From NCBI RefSeq assembly GCF_019458025.1, contig NZ_JAHZUY010000003.1:1-64000 (forward strand): a stretch of 64,000 nt of DNA. Direction: 5' to 3'. The stretch comes from Caldovatus aquaticus. Its GTDB lineage: Bacteria > Pseudomonadota > Alphaproteobacteria > Acetobacterales > Acetobacteraceae. A model generated the notes under the pieces. That model was not told where the DNA came from, did not search any database, and saw only the letters and a program-made list of their open reading frames with translations. Shown piece by piece: positions 45,367 to 50,480 of the stretch. Both the position numbers and the translations under genes were made by a program. Within the stretch, counting starts at the first letter, position 1. The number at the start of each line of letters is the position of its first letter.

Positions 45367-46560
45367 TCAGCGCGCCTCGAGCGCCGCGGCGAGATCCTCG
45401 ATGATGTCCGCCACATCCTCGAGCCCGACCGAGAGCCGCACGATGCCGTCGGTGATGCCGAGCCGCGCGCGCTCCTCGGCGCCGATGCGCATGTGGGTCG
45501 TCGTCGCCGGATGCGTCGCCAGGCTCTTGGCGTCGCCCAGGTTGTTGGAGATGTCGATCAGGCGCAGCGCGTCGAGCATGCGGAACGCCGCTTCCTTTCC
45601 GCCCTTCAGCTCGAAGGTGACGACGGTGCCGCCCGCGCGCATCTGCGCCATGGCCAGCCTCTGCTGCGGGTGGTCGGGGCGGAACGGGTAGAGCACGCGC
45701 GCGACCTCGGGCCGCCCGGCGAGGAAATTCGCCACCGCCGCCGCCGAGCGGCACATCGCGTCGAGCCGCAGCGGCAGCGTCTCCAGCCCTTTGAGGATCA
45801 CCCACGCATTGAAGGGCGAGAGCGAGGGGCCGGTGTTGCGGAGGAAGGGCTGCAGCGTGTCCTCGACCCACTTCCGGGGCCCGAGCACGGCGCCCCCCAG
45901 CACCCGTCCCTGCCCGTCGAAGTGCTTGGTCGCGGAATAGACGACGACGTCGGCGCCGAACTCCAGCGGGCGCTGCAGCAGCGGGGTGGCGAAGACGTTG
46001 TCCACCACCACCAGGGCCCCGGCGCGGTGCGCGAGGTCGGCGACCGCGCGCAGGTCCACGATCTCGAGCATCGGGTTGGAGGGGGTCTCGAGCAGCACGA
46101 GGCTCGCCGGGCGGCTCAGCGCGCGCTCCCACTGCGCGAGGTCGGCGCCGTCCACGAACTCGCCCGCGATGCCGTAGCGCGGCAGCAGGGTGGAGACGAT
46201 CCAGTGGCAGGAGCCGAACAGCGCGCGGCTCGCCACCACCCGGTCGCCGGTCCTGAGGTGCGCAAGCAGCGCGGCGTGCACCGCGGCCATCCCCGTCGCG
46301 GTGACGCGGCAGGCCTCGGCGCCCTCGAGCAGCGCCAGCCGCTCCTCGAGCATCGTCACCGTCGGGTTGCCGAAGCGCGAGTACTGGTAGTGCCGCTCGG
46401 TCCCGGCGAAGGTCGCCTCGGCCTGCGCGGCGCTGGCGTAGACGAAGCCGGAGGTGAGGTAGAGCGCCTCCGCCGTCTCGTCGAAGCCGCTGCGCATCTG
46501 CCCGCCGCGGACGAGGAGGGTGGCGGGGCGGAGCGTGCGGTCGCTGCGGGGCTTGGCCAT
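45367..46560 (-). CDS. metZ: O-succinylhomoserine sulfhydrylase
   Basis: The 397-residue Cys/Met-metabolism PLP enzyme makes homocysteine from O-succinylhomoserine and sulfide. Visible are Y-S-R-F-G-N-P-T near residue 59, the S-G-F-V-Y start typical of MetZ near 37, the PLP lysine in S-A-T-K-H near 210, and the E-T-P-S-N-P motif near 155. MetZ rather than MetB is favoured by V-Y-S-A-T-K-H-F-D-G-Q-G-R. A SAM-II riboswitch lies in its leader, so excess S-adenosylmethionine should shut it down. Confidence 0.94.
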   Translation of the reverse strand: MAKPRSDRTLRPATLLVRGGQMRSGFDETAEALYLTSGFVYASAAQAEATFAGTERHYQYSRFGNPTVTMLEERLALLEGAEACRVTATGMAAVHAALLAHLRTGDRVVASRALFGSCHWIVSTLLPRYGIAGEFVDGADLAQWERALSRPASLVLLETPSNPMLEIVDLRAVADLAHRAGALVVVDNVFATPLLQRPLEFGADVVVYSATKHFDGQGRVLGGAVLGPRKWVEDTLQPFLRNTGPSLSPFNAWVILKGLETLPLRLDAMCRSAAAVANFLAGRPEVARVLYPFRPDHPQQRLAMAQMRAGGTVVTFELKGGKEAAFRMLDALRLIDISNNLGDAKSLATHPATTTHMRIGAEERARLGITDGIVRLSVGLEDVADIIEDLAAALEAR

Positions 46561-46632
46561 GGGCGGGGGACCTTCGGAACGGAATTCCGGCCCCTCGCGG
46601 TCGGGGACGCGCCGGAGCGCGCCCCGCGGCCG

Positions 46633-46686
46633 TTTAGCGCGCTTGTTTAGGCTCGCCGCAAGCTGGCCGGACAAATCGCGAGCGTC
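46633..46686 (-). promoter_or_regulatory. SAM-II riboswitch in the metZ leader
   Basis: On the minus strand a stem GCTCGC/GCGAGC encloses GATTTG-TCCGGCC-AGCTTGC. The conserved CTAAACAAGC and GCTAAA follow. GCTTG in the loop can pair with CAAGC downstream, giving the pseudoknot of the SAM-II (metA-type) class. SAM-II elements are known in alphaproteobacteria before met genes, and S-adenosylmethionine binding lowers expression. The element ends about 72 bases before the metZ ATG. Confidence 0.9.
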
Positions 46687-46852
46687 GCTCCGCGCGGAGG
46701 CGGAACGGCGAGGCCATCTAGCCGCGGCGGGGGGCGGCCGGCAAGAGCCGCGCCGCGGGTGCGGGTGGGGAGGGGCGCGGGACGCAGGCCCGGCCAGGCG
46801 CGGGGAGGGCGGAGACGTGGCCCGTTCCGGCCGGAACCGACCCGCCCGGTGC

Positions 46853-46881
46853 TTGTCCGGGCCCACCCCCTGCGCTAACTC
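46853..46881 (+). promoter_or_regulatory. promoter of tRNA-Gly
   Basis: TTGTCC (46853-46858) and TAACTC (46876-46881) are 17 bases apart. The -10 ends 13 bases before the mature tRNA 5' end, a spacing suited to a short tRNA leader. Confidence 0.5.
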
Positions 46882-46893
46882 TATGAACTGAAG

Positions 46894-46968
46894 GCGGGCG
46901 TAGTTCAGAGGTAGAACGTCAGCTTCCCAAGCTGAATGTCGTGGGTTCGATTCCCATCGCCCGCTCCA
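46894..46968 (+). tRNA. tRNA-Gly (anticodon CCC)
   Basis: The acceptor stem GCGGGCG pairs with CGCCCGC. The D-arm is AGTTCAGAGGTAGAAC, the anticodon stem TCAGC/GCTGA holds loop TTCCCAA, and the T-arm has GTTCGATTC. CCA is encoded at 46966-46968. The anticodon reads GGG. Confidence 0.97.
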
Positions 46969-47251
46969 TTCCGGACCTCGTAGAAAACGGAACCAAGGCG
47001 TTCTCCTCCGGCCGCGCGGGATGGCGGGACGGCACGCTTGACGACGCCGCGCATGGCCTGATGGGGCGCACCCGCGGAGGGGCGGACCGGGCTGCGGTGT
47101 GAGCACCGGGCAGACCGCCCGCGCCACCATGGCTCGCTGCGGCACCCCGCCGCCAACCCTGGAGCACGCGTCGAGAGCGGATCGGCCGGCCGGGGCAAAA
47201 GCTGCCGCTCGGTTGCGCCCAATCCCCAGAGAGCAGGCCGCTGGCGGGCGA

Positions 47252-47298
47252 TGCCGGGTGAGGGATTCGAACCCCCGACCTTCGGTTTACAAAACCGA
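47252..47298 (-). other. attachment site: 3' part of tRNA-Thr (UGU) without its 5' half
   Basis: The minus strand shows an anticodon stem-loop TCGGT-TTTGTAA-ACCGA, a variable region, a T-arm GGGGG-TTCGAAT-CCCTC, and the 3' acceptor strand ACCCGGC plus A. The matching 5' acceptor strand GCCGGGT and D-arm are absent upstream. This is what remains when an integrating element inserts into a tRNA gene and brings its own copy of the 3' part. The restored tRNA should lie at the far end of the prophage, beyond this window. No CCA is encoded. Confidence 0.8.
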
Positions 47299-47401
47299 TT
47301 TCGGCCTCCTGCGCAATCGCAGGGACAGCCTGAAACCTAGCCTTTCCGCAGCCTTCCGCGCGCGGTCCTGCCGGCCAGGACGGCCGATCCGGCACCGAAG
47401 G

Positions 47402-47421
47402 CCGTAGCAAAACCCGTAGCA
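47402..47421. repeat. direct repeat CCGTAGCA, 12 bases apart
   Basis: CCGTAGCA occurs at 47402-47409 and 47414-47421, about one helical turn apart and 104 bases from the attachment fragment. The size and placement resemble arm-type binding sites of tyrosine integrases, but this is an inference from position alone. Confidence 0.35.
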
Positions 47422-47513
47422 GAACGCGCGCCGTCCCGCCGCGCCGCCCCGCCGCCCGGTGCGGGCGGCGCGTCGCGCCGTCGCGCGCCCACCCCCAGAC
47501 CAGGGAGACCCCG

Positions 47514-48377
47514 ATGCGCCAGGAGACCCTTGAGCGCCTGACCACGCACGTCCTCGAGCTGCTCGCGACGGACGGCATCCAGGCCTTCGACCGCTTCGCC
47601 CGCATGGGCAGCCGGCCGCTCCGCTTCTCCACCGGGACCGCCTACCGGGGCGGCAACGCCATCGCCCTCTGGGCCACCGCGCAGCTGAAGGGCTACGGCT
47701 CCCCCTTCTGGCTGACCTACAAGCAGGCGCAGGAGGCGGGGGCGCATGTGCGCCGCGGCGAGAAGGGCACGCTGATCCTCTACGCCGACCGCTGGAAGCC
47801 GCAGGACGCCGACCCCGACGACCCGGCCCGGGTGTTCGTGCGCGCCTACACCGTGTTCAACGCCCACCAGGTCGAGGGCCTGGCCCCGAGCTACTACACC
47901 CCCCTCCGTCGGCCGGAGGGCTTCGACCCGATCCCCGAGGCCGAGGCCTTCGTGCGGGCCACCGGCGCCACGGTGAAGGAGGGCGCCGGCCGCGCCTGCT
48001 ACATCCCCGCGCTGGACCGGATCGACATGCCCGACCGGCGGGCCTTCGCCGACGCCGAGGGCTTCTACGCCACGCTACTGCACGAGCTCGTCCACTGGAC
48101 CGGCGCCGAGGCGCGGCTGAACCGGCCGATGAAGAACCGCTTCGGCGATCCGGACTACGCGCGCGAGGAGCTGGTAGCCGAGCTCGGCGCCGCGCTGCTC
48201 TGCTGCGATCTGAAGCTCAGCAAGGCGCCGCGCGAGGACCACGCCCACTACCTCGCGGGCTGGATGCGCGCGCTGAAGAAGGAGCCGATGGAGCTGTGGT
48301 CGGCGGCGCGGGCGGCCGAGACCGCCTGCGACCACCTCTGGGGCTATCAGCCCCGCGAGGAGAAGATGGCGGCCTAG
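47514..48377 (+). CDS. ArdC-like antirestriction protein
   Basis: The 287-residue protein has the two ArdC domains. The N-terminal single-strand-DNA-binding domain (residues 1-125) shows Y-R-G-G-N-A-I-A-L-W near 44 and Q-A-Q-E-A-G-A-H-V-R-R-G-E-K-G near 72. The C-terminal zincin-like domain (150-280) has H-E-L-V-H-W-T-G near 189 and the downstream glutamate in E-E-L-V-A-E-L-G near 220. ArdC proteins protect incoming DNA from type I restriction and are known from conjugative plasmids and phages. It is the only plus-strand gene in the prophage segment, and its stop overlaps that of the small membrane protein gene by three bases. Confidence 0.88.
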   Translation: MRQETLERLTTHVLELLATDGIQAFDRFARMGSRPLRFSTGTAYRGGNAIALWATAQLKGYGSPFWLTYKQAQEAGAHVRRGEKGTLILYADRWKPQDADPDDPARVFVRAYTVFNAHQVEGLAPSYYTPLRRPEGFDPIPEAEAFVRATGATVKEGAGRACYIPALDRIDMPDRRAFADAEGFYATLLHELVHWTGAEARLNRPMKNRFGDPDYAREELVAELGAALLCCDLKLSKAPREDHAHYLAGWMRALKKEPMELWSAARAAETACDHLWGYQPREEKMAA

Positions 48378-48393
48378 CGGCCGCCACCCTTCT
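48361..48393. terminator. hairpin over the convergent stop codons (bidirectional terminator candidate)
   Basis: TGGCGGCC (48367-48374) and GGCCGCCA (48379-48386) form an 8-base stem with loop TAGC. AGAAG (48361-48365) and CTTCT (48389-48393) extend it past a small internal loop. The ArdC stop codon lies in the loop. There is no T-run, so efficiency is uncertain. Confidence 0.45.
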
Positions 48394-48601
48394 CGCGCAG
48401 GAAGATCCCGGCGGCGCCGAGCAGCACGAGCAGAGCGCCCGTCCAGCCGCCGGTCTGCGCCGCGGCGATCGTCTGCTGCACCACGTCGCCGGCCGCCACC
48501 ACCTGCGGCTCGCCGAGGATCTGCCCGACCCCCGCCACGATCAGGCCCGCGCCGACCGCCGTGCTCGGCTCGCGCAGCCGCCCCTGGAACCAGTCCATCA
48601 T
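48374..48601 (-). CDS. small phage membrane protein (holin candidate)
   Basis: The 75-residue protein has a charged start (W-F-Q-G-R-L-R-E), a first hydrophobic segment (about 13-30) and a second (about 50-67), ending in R-E-K-G-G-G-R. Two helices with a positively charged tail is a common holin plan. Two ATGs lie in tandem; 48601 overlaps the upstream stop as ATGA, and 48598 has the better spacing to GGAGGT. It is the last gene of the late transcript. I do not recognise the family. Confidence 0.65.
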   Translation of the reverse strand: MMDWFQGRLREPSTAVGAGLIVAGVGQILGEPQVVAAGDVVQQTIAAAQTGGWTGALLVLLGAAGIFLREKGGGR

Positions 48602-49095
48602 GCAACCTCCTCTGCCGGCGCCAGCGCTCGCTCCGCCGCCGCCCATGCCTCGCCCCACCGCTCGGGGCGCGGACGTCCCGGCCGCCAGAGCCGCAGGTAG
48701 CAGTCCCAGGCCGGGCCCTCCGCGCGCGGCAGCGGCATCGGATCCGTCCACAGCAGCAGCCGCGCGAAGGCGCAGGCCAGCGCGTCGTTCTGTTCCAGCG
48801 CCGCCCACACCGTCTCCGACTCCGGCCGCACCAGCAGCGCCCCGCACACGAAGCGCGCCCGCTCGCGCGTGGCCGGGTGACGCAGCACGCCGGCGACGCC
48901 CCCTCCCCGCTCGAACTGCCAGAGCCCCATCGCGTGCGCGACCGGGATCTGGCGCCGGTGCCGCAGGTCCGTCTCCTGCTTGGCGACGGCGAGCAGCATC
49001 ACCTCCGCCTCCGCCGAGTGCGGGATCCGGCAGGCCTGATCCATCCAGGCGAGCACCGGCCGCACCGTCAGCCGGAGCAGCAGTTCCGGCGTCAT
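48598..49095 (-). CDS. phage lysozyme/transglycosylase-like protein
   Basis: The 165-residue protein has a glutamate in A-K-Q-E-T-D-L-R-H-R near residue 40 followed by G-L-W-Q-F-E-R-G-G-G-V near 57-67. The catalytic-Glu-then-G-x-x-Q-F layout recalls lysozyme-like muramidases, where Glu is followed by G-L-x-Q. Similar W-Q-F-E proteins occur in phage lysis or tail regions. There is no signal peptide. It lies between two small membrane or structural genes with ATGA overlaps, so a lysis role is plausible but unproven. Confidence 0.55.
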   Translation of the reverse strand: MTPELLLRLTVRPVLAWMDQACRIPHSAEAEVMLLAVAKQETDLRHRRQIPVAHAMGLWQFERGGGVAGVLRHPATRERARFVCGALLVRPESETVWAALEQNDALACAFARLLLWTDPMPLPRAEGPAWDCYLRLWRPGRPRPERWGEAWAAAERALAPAEEVA

Positions 49096-49307
49096 CCCCC
49101 CCGCGCCCTCCGCTTCCGCAGCCGCTCGACGTGCGGCACCAGGCGCTTCGCGAGCAGCGCCTTGGCGCGCGCGATGTCGAGCCCGCACACCCGGACCTCG
49201 GGGAAGAGCTCGGCCGCCAGCGTCCAGTGGCGGCCCGAGCGGCTGGCCCTCACCGTCAGCCGCTCCCCCAGCACCTCGATCGTGAGCGGCACCGTCTCCG
49301 CCGTCAC
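49092..49307 (-). CDS. small phage protein, function unknown
   Basis: The 71-residue protein begins at GTG 49307, which overlaps the upstream stop as GTGA, and ends by overlapping the next ATG. The sequence has a strand-rich N-terminal half (T-I-E-V-L-G-E-R-L-T-V) and a basic helical C-terminus (A-K-A-L-L-A-K-R-L-V-P-H-V-E-R-L-R-K). No family is recognised. Its position among structural and lysis genes suggests a late function. Confidence 0.6.
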   Translation of the reverse strand: MTAETVPLTIEVLGERLTVRASRSGRHWTLAAELFPEVRVCGLDIARAKALLAKRLVPHVERLRKRRARGG

Positions 49308-49927
49308 GGCACCACCCGGAAGCCGAGCACCGGCAGGCCCTGCGAAGCGCCGGTGAGCTCGGTGAAGCTCGCCCCGGTCAGATCCGGCATGTCGCCGGCG
49401 AAGGCGTTGGCCACATAGACCCCGCTCATCTGGTTGGTGCCGCCATTCTGGATCGCGTTCGCCGCCGTGTCGGCGCCGCACCACCACGCCACCAGCATCG
49501 AGGTCCCGGGCACCGAGGTGCAGGTCGGCAGCGTCCCGGTGAACTTGCTCCCGGCGAAGTAGAGCCCGGGCTCGAGCCGCACCGGCGACACCGCCGCCTC
49601 CACCACCCCGGCCACCGCCGTGGACTGCGCCGCGTTCACCGCGGCGAGCGGCGCCCCGGTCGGCCGCCCCGCCCCATCGGCGCGCCAGAGGCCCATCTTC
49701 ACCGAGGAGCCGGCGCCGGCGGTGATGACGCGCAGGAAGAGCCGGTCGATCGTCACCGGCGCCATGATCTCGGCCGGGTGCAGCAGCAGCCGGTCGGCCG
49801 CGTTCACCGCCCCCGTGGAGGTCACCGGCACCGCGCCGAAGGGGTAGTAGCGGCCCGGCTTGTAGCCGACCCCGGCCCACTGCCGCCACGCCGGACGCTG
49901 CAGCCCGATCACCGGCTGATCCTCCAC
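49304..49927 (-). CDS. phage structural protein, function unknown
   Basis: The 207-residue protein is rich in Gly, Ala, Thr and beta-strand-forming stretches and has no membrane segment. Motifs include G-R-Y-Y-P near 26, V-K-M-G-L-W-R near 75 and P-G-L-Y-F-A-G near 120. The look is that of a jelly-roll fibre or decoration protein. It lies directly downstream of the tailspike cluster and overlaps its upstream neighbour by 19 bases. It may be an accessory receptor-binding or chaperone-like tail component. Confidence 0.65.
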   Translation of the reverse strand: MEDQPVIGLQRPAWRQWAGVGYKPGRYYPFGAVPVTSTGAVNAADRLLLHPAEIMAPVTIDRLFLRVITAGAGSSVKMGLWRADGAGRPTGAPLAAVNAAQSTAVAGVVEAAVSPVRLEPGLYFAGSKFTGTLPTCTSVPGTSMLVAWWCGADTAANAIQNGGTNQMSGVYVANAFAGDMPDLTGASFTELTGASQGLPVLGFRVVP

Positions 49928-50235
49928 GCCACCGTGCCGCTCGTGAACGAGGCGCAGCGCAGGCGGAACAGCACCCCGGGCTCCGGCTGCTCGCCGGTCC
50001 AGGCCCCCGGCGCCGCGACGCTGAACTCGGCGCCGTCGCGGGTCGTCGCCGGCACCGCCGTCACCCCGCCGTCGAAGCTGTATTCGCCGACCACCGTGGC
50101 GACGAAGGTGCCGGAAAGCACCACGTTGAAGGCGCTGCCGCCGACCTCCATCCAGGCGCCGGCCCCGGTGCCCGTGAAGCTGCCGGTCGCCACGCGCCGC
50201 GCGAGATCCGGCTGGCCGCTCGCGATCTTGCCCAT
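49909..50235 (-). CDS. small phage structural protein, function unknown
   Basis: The 108-residue protein is beta-rich with G-S-F-T-G-T-G near residue 18, F-V-A-T-V-V-G-E-Y-S-F-D-G-G near 44, and an F-R-L-R-C strand near 90. No signal peptide or membrane helix is seen. It is coupled to the 207-residue gene downstream by a 19-base overlap. I suspect a small tail or fibre component; no family is recognised. Confidence 0.6.
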   Translation of the reverse strand: MGKIASGQPDLARRVATGSFTGTGAGAWMEVGGSAFNVVLSGTFVATVVGEYSFDGGVTAVPATTRDGAEFSVAAPGAWTGEQPEPGVLFRLRCASFTSGTVAWRISR

Positions 50236-50239
50236 CGCC

Positions 50240-50413
50240 TCAATCCCCGCTTCCGGGCAGGTGGCGCGGCAGCGCCCCGCCCAGGCGTTCGGTCAGCCGC
50301 TCGAGCAGCACGCGCACCTCCGCCAGCCGCGTGTCGAGCCGCCACACCAGGAAGGCCAGGATGCCGAGCACTCCGCCCTCCTGGATCAGCTTGAGCAGCC
50401 CCGTCTCTTCCAT
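50240..50413 (-). CDS. 57-residue phage membrane protein (holin-like)
   Basis: A short gene encodes M-E-E-T-G-L-L-K-L-I, one hydrophobic segment (G-V-L-G-I-L-A-F-L-V-W, residues 14-24), then a charged amphipathic helix (R-L-A-E-V-R-V-L-L-E-R-L) and a Pro/Gly tail. One membrane helix followed by an amphipathic helix is a common small-holin plan. Its stop lies four bases before the next ATG, and it is 67 bases downstream of the tailspike. Confidence 0.65.
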   Translation of the reverse strand: MEETGLLKLIQEGGVLGILAFLVWRLDTRLAEVRVLLERLTERLGGALPRHLPGSGD

Positions 50414-50480
50414 GCCGTTCCTCCGCCCCCGGCCCAGGGTCCCTCCCCTACAGGGGGTGGCCGGGGGCGGCCACGCACAG

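Larger units (their letters stand above)
46561..46893. other. divergent intergenic region between metZ and tRNA-Gly, 333 bases
   Basis: It holds the metZ leader with its SAM-II riboswitch (46633-46686) and the tRNA-Gly promoter (46853-46881), both listed separately. The stretch from about 46690 to 46850 is featureless and G+C-rich. Confidence 0.6.
46969..47513. other. host-prophage junction region, 545 bases without a protein gene
   Basis: Positions 46969-47251 are host sequence with no gene seen. The tRNA-Thr fragment at 47252-47298 marks the attachment site. The stretch 47299-47513 is prophage DNA that contains a direct repeat near 47402 and leads into the ArdC gene. Open frames here are shadows of the tRNA sequences. 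Confidence 0.6.

Noticed and set aside
46905-47222. Minus-strand frame over tRNA-Gly with N-R-T-H-D-I-Q-L-G
   Set aside because: It is an antisense reading of the tRNA-Gly gene, a frequent artefact.
47099-47407. Open frame over the tRNA-Thr fragment, with D-S-N-P-R-P-S-V-Y
   Set aside because: That peptide is the well-known false translation of a tRNA T-arm; there is no ribosome site or other coding sign.
47337-47867. Open minus-strand frame beside the attachment site as a possible integrase or excisionase
   Set aside because: The translation is Gly/Ala/Arg-rich without the R-H-R-Y pattern of tyrosine recombinases, and it runs opposite the start of the ArdC gene. The integrase is probably at the other prophage end.
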